Shown here: positions 1 through 7,286 of the stretch, piece after piece
Numbering within the stretch: position 1 is the first letter of the stretch
Layout: the number at the start of each line of letters is the position of its first letter
Source of the DNA: Deltaproteobacteria bacterium
GTDB lineage: Bacteria > Desulfobacterota > Syntrophia > Syntrophales > JACQWR01
Length of the DNA: 64,000 nt
NCBI GenBank assembly: GCA_016209105.1
Contig: JACQWR010000020.1
Coordinates: 1-64,000, forward strand
Direction: 5' to 3'
Made by a program: the position numbers and the translations under genes
Notes under the pieces: generated by a model
The model's database searches: none
Seen by the model: only the letters and a program-made list of their open reading frames with translations
Told to the model about the DNA's origin: nothing

Positions 1-59
1 AGCAGTTCTTCAACAACTTGACGTTTGAACTCTCGGCTGAACCTTCGCTGTTGCTTCAT
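1..59 (-). CDS. IS3-family transposase OrfA, N-terminal fragment (cut by window start)
   Basis: Read on the minus strand, the ATG at 59-57 opens a frame beginning MKQQRRFSREFKRQVVEELL, which is open to the window edge. Basic starts of this kind with FSREFK are typical of the helix-turn-helix OrfA protein of IS3-family elements, which binds the element ends and is joined to OrfB by frameshifting to make the transposase. A purine-rich ribosome site (AAAGGA) lies 7 bases upstream of the ATG. Only 19-20 residues are visible, so the exact IS group cannot be named and it is unknown whether the element is intact. Confidence 0.75.
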   Translation of the reverse strand, partial: MKQQRRFSREFKRQVVEEL

Positions 60-120
60 GGCAAGATCCTTTCTTCCCCGGGGGGATGATCCTGCCGACT
101 ACTCTAACATATTTTGTCCA
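1..120 (-). mobile_element. End of an IS3-like insertion sequence
   Basis: The orfA start at 59 is preceded by about 60 bases of non-coding DNA. Read outward on the minus strand this stops near position 120, where the sequence begins TGGACAAAATATG. A short leader starting with TG next to orfA is the normal layout of an IS3-family left end. The other end and the target duplication are outside the window, so the boundary at about 120 is an estimate. Confidence 0.5.
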
Positions 121-521
121 GTCCGGGGGGTGCAGTCCATACCTCTCATCATTACCGCACCGCGCTAGTGGCAGTAGTTGGCTGGTTTATTGTCCATGAA
201 TTGTCGATATCCCGAGATATAAAGAATAAGAGAATCGAGTTAACAATCAAATACCTAATCGAGGCATACAGAAGACTTGAGCATATATCGCATAGGGATA
301 ATCCCGATCTGAAAGACTTTGAATCGGCGATAGCTGACATTCAATTGTTTGGGACGAAAGAACAGGCTGAATTGGCACGAGAAGTAGCACTTGAATTTGC
401 CAAGAATAGAACAGCGTCTTTAGACCCGCTCCTTGGTGACCTTCGCGAAGATTTAAGGACATTGCTTCATCTGGAACATCTTCAGGGTCCGCCAATTATC
501 ATTCGATGGAAAGAAAGATGA
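114..521 (+). CDS. Membrane-anchored hypothetical protein, probably 5'-truncated by the IS
   Basis: The frame encodes up to 135 residues. One hydrophobic stretch (about residues 17-29, LVAVVGWFIVHEL) is followed by a charged alpha-helical region ending near IIIRWKER. The pattern of membrane anchor, REL-type helix, LIEAYRRLE, then DIQLFGT and LDPLLGDLR resembles a widespread family of unknown function with a single membrane segment; I recall it by pattern only. The first residues (MSSPGGAVHTSHHYRT, TTG start at 114) run into the inferred IS end near 120, so the native start was probably lost. A GTG at 168 is an alternative start that would keep most of the membrane segment. No function can be given. 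Confidence 0.5.
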   Translation: MSSPGGAVHTSHHYRTALVAVVGWFIVHELSISRDIKNKRIELTIKYLIEAYRRLEHISHRDNPDLKDFESAIADIQLFGTKEQAELAREVALEFAKNRTASLDPLLGDLREDLRTLLHLEHLQGPPIIIRWKER

Positions 522-613
522 AAAGGAGCTTGCGGCAAAGCTTCATGGAATTCAATGGAAATCACCAACTTCCCATGGCCCTTCGCGCTCAGGCAACCAA
601 ATGAGTTATCAAC

Positions 614-658
614 GTGACATTTGTCGATTTGGTGTGGTAAAATACGCTTTATCGATAA
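614..658 (+). promoter_or_regulatory. Promoter and candidate operator of the toxin-antitoxin pair
   Basis: GTGACA (614-619) and TAAAAT (638-643) are separated by 18 bases and resemble sigma-70 elements. Just downstream is a perfect 10-base palindrome, TTATCGATAA (649-658), before a strong ribosome site GGGAGGTG. Antitoxins commonly repress their own promoter through such palindromes, so this is a plausible autoregulatory operator. It is predicted only. Confidence 0.45.
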
Positions 659-682
659 GTATGTGAAGGGAGGTGAAAAAGC

Positions 683-901
683 ATGACAGAGCTACTGGAA
701 AAAGCATTCAAGGAAGCATCTAAGCTTCCAGAGGTTGACCAGAATGCCCTGGCAAAATGGGTGATGGAGGAACTTGAAATAGAAGGAAAATGGGAGAAGG
801 CTTTTGCAGGTTCAGAAGATGTCCTTGATCAGCTTGCCGACGAGGCCCTTGCCGCACATCAGCAGGGAAGAACGAGACCTTTGAACATCGAGGAGCTATG
901 A
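683..901 (+). CDS. Type II antitoxin, small acidic protein
   Basis: A 72-residue acidic protein (starts MTELLEKAFKEASKLPEVDQ) preceded by a strong GGGAGGTG ribosome site. Its stop overlaps the start of the next gene by four bases (ATGA), the standard arrangement for an antitoxin placed before its toxin. The N-terminal part, with helices around LPEVDQNALAKWVMEEL, is typical of antitoxins that partner RelE/ParE-fold toxins; the C-terminal part (VLDQLADEALAAHQQGRTRPL) would wrap around the toxin. The DNA-binding fold cannot be assigned by eye. Function is inferred mainly from gene order and size. Confidence 0.75.
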   Translation: MTELLEKAFKEASKLPEVDQNALAKWVMEELEIEGKWEKAFAGSEDVLDQLADEALAAHQQGRTRPLNIEEL

Positions 902-1176
902 TCTCCCAAACAACTGATCGTTTCTGGAAATGCTATAGGGGCTTGCCCGAGCAGATCAGAAAAGAGGAAAAAGAGGCATACAAGAGATTCAAGAAGAATC
1001 CTTATCATCCCAGTCTCCATTTCAGGCGGATACATTCTACGCGACCGATCTTCTCTCTGCGTATCACCAAGGATTACCGCGCCGTCGGGATACAACAAGA
1101 CAACCAGATCATATGGTTCTGGATCGGATCTCATGGCGATTATGATAATCTCTTGAAGCAGTTAAGAACCTCATAA
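898..1176 (+). CDS. RelE/ParE-superfamily toxin
   Basis: A 92-residue basic protein. The segment FSLRITKDYRAVGIQQDNQI followed by IWFWIGSHGDYDNLL is characteristic of the RelE/ParE/HigB fold: a beta-hairpin with the basic motif R-I-x-x-x-Y-R and a C-terminal H-x-x-Y-D. Members either cut mRNA on the ribosome or poison gyrase; the sequence alone does not decide between these. It is translationally coupled to the antitoxin by an ATGA overlap. All core elements appear to be present, so the pair looks functional. Confidence 0.8.
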   Translation: MISQTTDRFWKCYRGLPEQIRKEEKEAYKRFKKNPYHPSLHFRRIHSTRPIFSLRITKDYRAVGIQQDNQIIWFWIGSHGDYDNLLKQLRTS

Positions 1177-1236
1177 CGAATCAGTCCAGCCGACCTCGTA
1201 AACTCGTCGGCTGATTTCGCCGTTAAACCAACCAAA

Positions 1237-1521
1237 ATACTATCAAATTGCACTGGTTTCGAATGGGATCAAGGCAATATTACCAAGAATTGGGATAAGC
1301 ATTCCGGATCTGCCGGAGAATGTGAGCAAATTTTTTTTAATAAACCATTGATCGTGAAAAGGGACCGTGAACATTCCCAATTTGAAAATCGCTATTACGT
1401 ACTCGGTCGGACAAATATAGATCGTTTGCTTTTTGCTGTATTTACCGTTCGAAACGAAAAAATCAGGATTATTTCCGCACGGGACATGACCGATTCGGAA
1501 ATAGAAAGGTATAAAAAATGA
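1237..1521 (+). pseudogene. BrnT-like toxin with no canonical start codon
   Basis: The frame is open from 1177 to the TGA at 1519-1521. From 1237 it reads ILSNCTGFEWDQGN, then KNWDKH, FENRYYVLGRTN, LLFAVFTVRNEKIRIISARDM and ends SEIERYKK. FEWD, the Y-x-x-x-G-R segment, and R-I-I-S-A-R are hallmarks of BrnT ribonuclease toxins (BrnTA systems). No ATG, GTG or TTG occurs in frame between the upstream stop (1174) and the conserved FEWD at 1258; only ATA (1237) or ATC (1180) codons are available. Either an unusual start is used or the start was lost. Because the following antitoxin is also damaged, decay is the simpler reading. Confidence 0.65.
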
Positions 1522-1784
1522 AAAAGAAAATACCCAAATTTAAAAGTGAAGCTGAAGAGCGTCTTTTTTGGCAAAAACACGATTCTTCAGAATATCTGGA
1601 TTGGTCTGATGCCGAAGATACGGTTTTGCCAAAGTTGAAACCTTCAACCAGATCAATATCCCTGCGTCTGCCTGAATCAATGATTGAAGAGCTGAAAGTG
1701 CTTGCAAACAAACGCGATATTCCGTACCAGTCACTATTATAAATATTTATTTCTGAAAAAATTAACGCTGAATTACGTCATTAA
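1518..1784 (+). pseudogene. BrnA-like antitoxin with premature stop
   Basis: The ATG at 1518 overlaps the BrnT stop (ATGA). The frame gives 74 residues containing RSISLRLPESMIEELKVLAN, a ribbon-helix-helix DNA-binding signature of BrnA/CopG antitoxins, then DIPYQSLL and TAA at 1740-1742. Reading through that TAA in the same frame continues IFISEKINAELRH to a second TAA at 1782, which is the expected C-terminal end of this family (family members usually have Lys at the interrupted position). One base change, AAA to TAA, would explain the truncation. The protein loses about 13 residues, including the last helix. Confidence 0.65.
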
Positions 1785-2044
1785 TTTTAACGTAATAACC
1801 ATCTTTAAACATAGTCATTCTTCGCGTTCCTGAGTGCGGAAAAAATTCCCATCTTTCCCGGTTGATGGAGAATTGTGAGAAAAAAAACCGCACCACAAAT
1901 TTCTAAATTGTCTTCAGAATAATCTCTCAAAAAAAGTAATCGCCTTATAATTCCGGCAGTTATCGCTGAAACCCTCGGCGTGTTCCGTACTGGCATGCCT
2001 GTTGCTGATAGTCCGGCGTCGGAGAATGGAAAGGAGATCGTATT

Positions 2045-3016
2045 TTGAATAAAAAAACATGCGCACATTGCGGACAGGAAATCCGGGATGAGAGGGATAC
2101 CTATTGCCCCGAATGTGAGGCGCTTCACAAATCGAGCAAAAAGAAGCGCCTGTGGTATTCGGTCGCGGGAGCAGGGCTTTTCTTTATTGTAGGATGGGCG
2201 CTCTGGTGCGCGAACACCGGTTCCTGGGATCTTTCCTGGGATGCGCTTACGGGGAAACCGGCAGCCATAATCAACGGGGAGCCGGTTGCCGCGAGCGCTC
2301 TCAGAGAGCGATTCAAGATCAACCGGACCATGTTGGAGAGGCAATATGGAAAGGAGATCTTTGCCGGTGAGCGGAGCAAGACGCTTCTGGTGCAACTGGA
2401 GAGAGACATCCTGGAGCGGATGCTGGAAGATCGGCTGGTGGCGCAGGAGGCGAGCCGCATGGGGATTCAGGTAAGCGACGAACAGGTGCGGCAGGAGCTG
2501 GAGCGCATCGGCAGGGAAATCTACGGCGACCGGAAAAATTTTCAGGAGAGCCTTGCTGAAGACAGCGTATCGCAGGAATATCTGATGAGCCATATCCGTT
2601 ACCTGCTTCTCTGCCGGGAAATCAAGAGATTGAAATTTCCTTCCCGATCTGATCCCGATACGGATTTCAGCGCCTGGCTGAGCCAGGCCAGAGGGCGGGC
2701 GCGTGTTGCCATCTACCCTCAGGAACGTTTGCTTCAGAACGTTTCTCAAGGCGGGGGGACATGCTGCGGTTCCGGTGTTGGTGGAAGCGGAGGCGGGTGT
2801 GGGGACAGCCGGCGTTCCGCCGCCCCCCTAGATCCGGAGTTAAAGAGCAAGGCCTCCGCCGCGGCGCTGGCGGCGTACCTCAAGGAGAACCCCGCAGGCA
2901 AAGGGATTGGGGCGCGGGTTACGGATTACGGGTGCCACATCCAGGTGGATATCGAGCAAAGCGGCAAGATCGTCAAATCGTATACGTATCAGGATGGGAA
3001 GGTATTCGAGATATAG
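2045..3016 (+). CDS. Zinc-ribbon, membrane-anchored SurA-like (PpiC N-domain) protein
   Basis: A 323-residue protein from a TTG start after AAAGGAGAT. It begins with a zinc ribbon (C6-x2-C9 and C21-x2-C24), has one membrane segment at about 37-54, and then a helical SurA/PpiC N-terminal chaperone-like region (about 72-200: INGEPVAASALRERF, RDILERMLEDRLVAQEA). A Gly/Cys-rich linker (GGTCCGSGVGGSGGGCG, about 237-255) leads to a small C-terminal domain of about 60 residues. No parvulin isomerase domain is seen. It is 16 bases from the DUF2318 gene and likely co-transcribed with it and the ABC genes. The CC-G-G-C linker could bind metal or form disulfides; that is inference. Confidence 0.7.
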   Translation: MNKKTCAHCGQEIRDERDTYCPECEALHKSSKKKRLWYSVAGAGLFFIVGWALWCANTGSWDLSWDALTGKPAAIINGEPVAASALRERFKINRTMLERQYGKEIFAGERSKTLLVQLERDILERMLEDRLVAQEASRMGIQVSDEQVRQELERIGREIYGDRKNFQESLAEDSVSQEYLMSHIRYLLLCREIKRLKFPSRSDPDTDFSAWLSQARGRARVAIYPQERLLQNVSQGGGTCCGSGVGGSGGGCGDSRRSAAPLDPELKSKASAAALAAYLKENPAGKGIGARVTDYGCHIQVDIEQSGKIVKSYTYQDGKVFEI

Positions 3017-3032
3017 GAAGGGAGATAAATCA

Positions 3033-3629
3033 ATGAAAGAGAAGAACGCGAACAGGCTGGAAGCAAGTCAGGGGAAACGGCAGAAGTTGCTGGAGGAGAA
3101 GAAGAAATTTCCCCTCGTAAAGGTTGTCGTTATTTTCGTGGTGGCGGCCATACCGCTGGCATGGTTTGTATTTAGGGACAGTCCCGATGCCAGTTCGGGA
3201 AGCGTTGCCGGCACAAAGGTCATGGAAAAGGTCAGTTACCGCAACCAGAACGTGGCCATGACCAGAATAGACGCCGCGGTTGCCGGCGGTTCCGTGAGCA
3301 TCCCCGCCGATCTCATACAGGAGAAAAAACTGGTTTACTTTGAATACGCAAGCGGCCGGAAACGGGTGCCGCTTATGGCCTACGTCACGCCGTCGGGAAA
3401 ACTCGTCACCGCCGTGAGCATGTGCGAGCCGTGCAAATCCACGAAGTTCCATATCGAGAACGAACAGATGGTATGCAACGCCTGTTTCACCCGTTGGACC
3501 CTCGAGGGCTTGCGGGGCATAAGCGGCGGTTGCCTTGAATACCCGCCCGACGTGGTTGCCCATACCATCGAGGGCGGGAACGTGAAGATCAACGAGAGAA
3601 TCGTTCTGGATTGGAAGCCGAGGGTATAA
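3033..3629 (+). CDS. DUF2318 Fe-S/metal-binding membrane protein
   Basis: 198 residues with one membrane segment (about 28-46) and an outer domain with two CxxC pairs (C131/C134 in SMCEPCKS, C148/C151 in VCNACF) and C167. This matches the DUF2318 family, which is usually found with FtsX-type permeases and a LolD-like ATPase in P19/FTR1-type iron uptake loci (for example the Campylobacter p19 cluster). Here the ABC genes follow directly but no P19 or FTR1 gene is seen. The start at 3033 is chosen from the ribosome site GGAAGGGAG; longer versions would overlap the upstream gene in another frame. Role in iron or metal handling is inferred from context. Confidence 0.75.
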   Translation: MKEKNANRLEASQGKRQKLLEEKKKFPLVKVVVIFVVAAIPLAWFVFRDSPDASSGSVAGTKVMEKVSYRNQNVAMTRIDAAVAGGSVSIPADLIQEKKLVYFEYASGRKRVPLMAYVTPSGKLVTAVSMCEPCKSTKFHIENEQMVCNACFTRWTLEGLRGISGGCLEYPPDVVAHTIEGGNVKINERIVLDWKPRV

Positions 3630-3634
3630 AGAAT

Positions 3635-4903
3635 ATGCGTTTGCACAATATTTCGCTCAACAATCTGCGGCGTCGCGGGGGAAAGACGGCGTTTCTCATC
3701 ATCGGACTCTTGATCGGGATCAGCACGGTGGTGACGCTGATTGCCCTCACCCGTGCCATGGAGGCGGACATCGGGAAAAAGTTGGATGAATTGGGGGCGA
3801 ATATCCTGATTGTCCCCAGATCGCGCGACCTTGCCCTGAACTATGGGGGGATGCAGCTTTCCGGAGTGGCGCTGGATATGCGCCCCCTGCATCAGGGTGA
3901 CTTGGCCAGGATCGCCACGATTAAAAACAGTGAAAACCTGAGTATCGTGGCCCCGAAACTTATTGCCGTCGCGCGCATCAACAAGAAGGAGGACGCGCTG
4001 CTGGCTGGCGTCCTCTTCTCCGAAGAACTGCGTCTCAAGAAATGGTGGAAGATCGCGCCTGCTGTTCCAGAAATGAAAACCATGACCCATGGGGAGGGAG
4101 ACGGGGCTATGAGTCATTCCTCGTCCGAAGGCAACGACGGAGGCGGCAAGCGGGCCTACCTTATCAGGGATGCCCTGACGGAAACAGACCTTCTTGCGGG
4201 GGCGGCCGTCGCCCAGCATCTGCGGCTACGTGAAGGCCAGGAGTTGGATATCCGGGGGCAGAAGTTCCGGGTGCGGGGCATCCTGGAGGAAACGGGATCG
4301 CAGGACGACACCCTGATCTTCGCTGATTTGAACCGGGTGCAGAAGGTGATGGGAAAACCCGGCGAGCTTTCCCTGATCGAAGTGGCGGCATTCTGCAATA
4401 CCTGTCCCATCGAGGACATGGTGAAACAGATTTCCGCGGTGCTGCCGGGCGCAAAAGTGACAGCCGTGAAACAGGCGGTGGAATCGCGCCTGGAGACGGT
4501 GCGTCATTTCAAGCGCTTTTCTCTCGGCATCTCGGCGGTTGTTCTGCTTATCGGTTCCCTGATCGTGTTTACCACCATGATGGCGTCCGTCAACGAGCGG
4601 ACGCGGGAGATCGGGATTTTCCGCGCCATCGGTTTCCGGAAGGTACACGTCGTGAGGATCATCCTTCTGGAGGCGCTGGTCGTGGGCTTCCTGGCGGGTG
4701 TTTTTGGCTATCTTGCGGGAGTAGGCATGTCGCGGCTCACCCTGCCCGTTTTCCTTCCGGGGCAGGGAATCGCTGTTCGCTGGGACGCGGGCATGGCCCT
4801 GGGCGCCATAGCAATATCAATTACCCTTGGCCTTCTGGCCAGCATCTATCCCGCCCTGAGGGCCGCGCGGCTTGACCCGGCGGAATCCCTGCGGGCGATA
4901 TGA
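3635..4903 (+). CDS. FtsX/MacB-type ABC transporter permease
   Basis: A protein of about 422 residues. It has an N-terminal membrane helix (FLIIGLLIGISTVVTLIAL), a large periplasmic domain (about 45-285) and three C-terminal membrane helices in an FtsX domain (SLGISAVVLLIGSLIVFTTM, LLEALVVGFLAGVFGYLAGV, ALGAIAISITLGLLASIYPA), ending in the P-A-E-S-L-R motif. The periplasmic domain carries a His/Met/Ser/Gly-rich loop (MTHGEGDGAMSHSSSEGN) that is not typical of LolC/MacB and could bind metal. It starts 5 bases after the DUF2318 gene and precedes its ATPase by 12 bases. It probably moves lipids, proteins or small molecules at the inner membrane rather than acting as a channel. Confidence 0.85.
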   Translation: MRLHNISLNNLRRRGGKTAFLIIGLLIGISTVVTLIALTRAMEADIGKKLDELGANILIVPRSRDLALNYGGMQLSGVALDMRPLHQGDLARIATIKNSENLSIVAPKLIAVARINKKEDALLAGVLFSEELRLKKWWKIAPAVPEMKTMTHGEGDGAMSHSSSEGNDGGGKRAYLIRDALTETDLLAGAAVAQHLRLREGQELDIRGQKFRVRGILEETGSQDDTLIFADLNRVQKVMGKPGELSLIEVAAFCNTCPIEDMVKQISAVLPGAKVTAVKQAVESRLETVRHFKRFSLGISAVVLLIGSLIVFTTMMASVNERTREIGIFRAIGFRKVHVVRIILLEALVVGFLAGVFGYLAGVGMSRLTLPVFLPGQGIAVRWDAGMALGAIAISITLGLLASIYPALRAARLDPAESLRAI

Positions 4904-4915
4904 AAGAGAAATGAC

Positions 4916-5584
4916 ATGAGCCTGATCAAACTGAACGCGGTAAGCAAATATTACGAAAGCGCGGGAGAGAACGTCCCCGCACTTAAGGACGTAGATCTGA
5001 AGGTGGAAGCGGGAGGATTTGTCGCGATTATGGGTCCCTCCGGTTCAGGGAAAAGCACGCTCCTCAATATCCTCGGGGGCTTGAGCCACCCCAGCGCCGG
5101 GGAATTCATTGTGGACGGTATCAGCATCTACGGTCTCAAAAGCGAAAAGCTGGCCGATTTTCGCAGGGAGTATATCGGCTTCGTTTTCCAGGCCTTCCAA
5201 TTGATCCCCTACCTCACGGTCATGGAGAACGTGATGCTGCCGCTCACCATAATCCGCGGTCTGAACGGCCGGCAGAAGGAGCTGGCCGCACAGGTTCTGG
5301 ACAAGGTGGGGCTCGCCTCGAAGGCCCGGCGGCTTCCGAACCAGCTCTCCGGCGGGGAGCAGGAGCGGGTGGCGATTGCCCGTGCGCTGGTGAACAATCC
5401 CCCCATTATTTTGGCGGATGAGCCCACGGGAAATCTGGACTCGAACACCGGCAATGAGATCATGGCCCTGCTGGAAAAACTGAATGCCGATGGACAGACG
5501 ATCATCATGGTGACGCACAATCCGGAGAATGCGGCTTTTGCCCGGGGAACAATTTATCTCAAAGACGGCAGGATTCAGGGATGA
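4916..5584 (+). CDS. LolD/MacB-type ABC transporter ATPase
   Basis: 222 residues, the usual length for a LolD-type ATPase. Walker A is at about 40-48 (GPSGSGKST), the Q-loop is VFQAFQL, the signature is LSGGEQERVAIARA, Walker B with the catalytic Glu is IILADEPTGNLD, and the H-loop is VTHNPE. It would power the preceding FtsX permease. The stop codon TGA (5582-5584) is the first three bases of a dispersed repeat (TGACCGAGGGCGC), so the last residue(s) are set by the repeat insertion point. Confidence 0.92.
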   Translation: MSLIKLNAVSKYYESAGENVPALKDVDLKVEAGGFVAIMGPSGSGKSTLLNILGGLSHPSAGEFIVDGISIYGLKSEKLADFRREYIGFVFQAFQLIPYLTVMENVMLPLTIIRGLNGRQKELAAQVLDKVGLASKARRLPNQLSGGEQERVAIARALVNNPPIILADEPTGNLDSNTGNEIMALLEKLNADGQTIIMVTHNPENAAFARGTIYLKDGRIQG

Positions 5585-5662
5585 CCGAGGGCGCACCTGT
5601 AGAGGGGCGCGATGCAAAGAGCCGTTCCTTACCGGGAAGCCCCGCCTGTCGGCGGGGCTTTA
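5581..5662. repeat. Dispersed repeat (family A) with GC-rich hairpin, possible terminator
   Basis: TGACCGAGGGCGCACC at 5582 matches the start of repeats at 9976, 20620, 35804 and 47463. At its right end, AAGCCCCGCC (5637-5646) pairs perfectly with GGCGGGGCTT (5651-5660) around a TGTC loop. The hairpin is followed by only a few Ts, so it may stop transcription of the ABC operon but is a weak intrinsic terminator by sequence. Confidence 0.6.
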
Positions 5663-5732
5663 CAAATGAATTTCCGATGCACATATTCTGAGGATAAAAC
5701 CGGATTGAAGATGCATGGGGAGGAGGGAAAAG

Positions 5733-6881
5733 ATGAGATTTGAGACGAAGGCGATACACGCAGGGCAGAATCCTGATCCTCTCACGGGGGCCGTGACGGT
5801 TCCTGTTTATCAGACGTCCACCTATCACCAGGAGGCCATCGGGAGACACAAAGGGTACGAATACACCCGCACGGGGAATCCCACGCGAAAAGCGCTGGAA
5901 GACGCCCTTGCGTCTCTTGAAGGCGGAAAATATGGGCTTGCCTTTGCCTCCGGTGTCGCGGCCACCGCCGCGGTGTTCAATCTCCTGGGAAAAGACGGCC
6001 ACGTGATCTGCGGCGGCGACGTCTACGGCGGCACGTACCGGCTTTTGGAGAAGGTGTTCAAGCCCTGGGGGGTGACGGTGACCTATGCGGATGTTGAGGA
6101 TGTGCGCACCTTCCGAAAGGCAATCCGGAAAAACACACGCTTGATCTGGATCGAAACGCCGACGAACCCGCTCCTCAAAATTGCCGATATCCGGGGCCTT
6201 GCGGAGATTGCCCGCGAAAAACACATCCTGTTTGCCGTGGACAATACCTTTGCCAGTCCTTATTTTCAGCGGCCTCTCACGTTGGGGGCCGACATCGTCC
6301 TCCACAGCACGACCAAGTATCTGGCCGGCCACAGCGATCTGGTGGGCGGGGCGCTGGTAACGTCCGACGCGAAACTCTATGAAGACCTGAAATTCTATCA
6401 GAATGCCGCCGGCGCCGTTCCCGCGCCCTGGGACTGCTGGCTCGTCTTGCGGGGGATTAAAACGCTGGCAGTAAGGATGCGGGAGCACGAAAAGAATGCC
6501 CTCTGCCTTGCTGAGTTTCTGGCGGAGCATCCCGCGGTCGAACGGATCTATTACCCGGGGCTGAAGACGCATCCGGGGCGCGAACTGGCACGGGGGCAGA
6601 TGGAGGGGTTCGGCGGCATGATAAGCGTGGAGATCAAGGGGGGCTTTGCGGCTGTGGAAAGGTTCATCTCCCGGCTGAAATTGTTCCTGCTGGCGGAGAG
6701 CCTGGGAGGCGTGGAATCGCTGATCTGCCACCCCGCGCGGATGAGCCACAGTTCCCTGCCGCGGGAGGAGCGGCTCAAACGCGGCATTAAGGACAACCTG
6801 GTCAGGATTTCCGTGGGGATCGAGAATGTGCTGGATCTGAAAGAGGATCTGAAGAACGCGTTAAAAAAAGGAGGCAGGTGA
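5733..6881 (+). CDS. Cystathionine gamma-synthase / gamma-lyase (PLP enzyme)
   Basis: 382 residues of the Cys/Met metabolism PLP family. The PLP-binding lysine is K195 in HSTTKYLAGHSD; other family motifs are YEYTRTGNPTR, FASGVAA, the PLP-stacking segment GGDVYGGTYR and the C-terminal SLGGVESLICHPA. It would use O-acyl-homoserine plus cysteine to make cystathionine, or run the reverse trans-sulfuration lyase reaction; these paralogues cannot be told apart by eye. The start at 5733 follows GGAGGAGGG. It sits alone between two envelope/metal modules and overlaps the next gene by one base (TGATG), so it is probably transcribed with it. Confidence 0.85.
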   Translation: MRFETKAIHAGQNPDPLTGAVTVPVYQTSTYHQEAIGRHKGYEYTRTGNPTRKALEDALASLEGGKYGLAFASGVAATAAVFNLLGKDGHVICGGDVYGGTYRLLEKVFKPWGVTVTYADVEDVRTFRKAIRKNTRLIWIETPTNPLLKIADIRGLAEIAREKHILFAVDNTFASPYFQRPLTLGADIVLHSTTKYLAGHSDLVGGALVTSDAKLYEDLKFYQNAAGAVPAPWDCWLVLRGIKTLAVRMREHEKNALCLAEFLAEHPAVERIYYPGLKTHPGRELARGQMEGFGGMISVEIKGGFAAVERFISRLKLFLLAESLGGVESLICHPARMSHSSLPREERLKRGIKDNLVRISVGIENVLDLKEDLKNALKKGGR

Positions 6882-7282
6882 TGAAGAAGCAAATGAAAAG
6901 AGTCGCGTTGATGGTTTTGTTGATGGTTCTGGTTGCGGGTCTTGTCCAGGCGAAGGACTACGAGGTGCAGAAAAAGGCGGGGGAGTACGGCGTCACCGTA
7001 AAGATGGACAAGAATCCCCCCGTGGTGGGCGACAACAATGTGGCGATTACCGTCAAAGATGCCGCCAACGCGGACGTGAAGGATGCCAGGGTCGTGGTCG
7101 AGTATTCCATGCCCGCCATGCCCGGCATGCCGGCCATGAATTACAAGGCGGACGCCAAGCTCAGCGGCAGCGAGTACCGGGCGAAGATCAACTTCTCCAT
7201 GACCGGCGCCTGGAACGTGGTGATTAAGATAACCCGTGGGGGGAAGACGGCATCAGCAAAAATGAACGTGGATGTGAGGTAG
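6881..7282 (+). CDS. YtkA/FixH-like periplasmic protein, Met-rich
   Basis: 133 residues with a clear signal peptide (cleavage likely after residue 24, VQA-KD) and a small beta-sandwich domain of the YtkA/FixH-like type (VTVKMDKNPPVVGDNNVAIT). It contains the Met-rich loop SMPAMPGMPAMN, a pattern that often binds Cu(I) or Ag(I). Its gene lies 4 bases before the TolC-like gene of a CusCBA efflux set, as is common for this family. Likely a periplasmic accessory or metal chaperone for the pump. The ribosome site AAAGGAGG lies 7 bases before the ATG. Confidence 0.75.
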   Translation: MKKQMKRVALMVLLMVLVAGLVQAKDYEVQKKAGEYGVTVKMDKNPPVVGDNNVAITVKDAANADVKDARVVVEYSMPAMPGMPAMNYKADAKLSGSEYRAKINFSMTGAWNVVIKITRGGKTASAKMNVDVR

Positions 7283-7286
7283 AAAC

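Noticed and set aside
1805..2749. A 314-residue minus-strand frame opposite the SurA-like gene
   Set aside because: Composition is atypical (Arg/Pro/Leu-rich), no family is recognisable, and the plus strand has a zinc ribbon and a membrane segment in a proper gene.
5585..5732. SAM riboswitch before the cystathionine gene
   Set aside because: The region is short, dominated by a repeat hairpin, and I could not find the conserved core segments of a SAM riboswitch.
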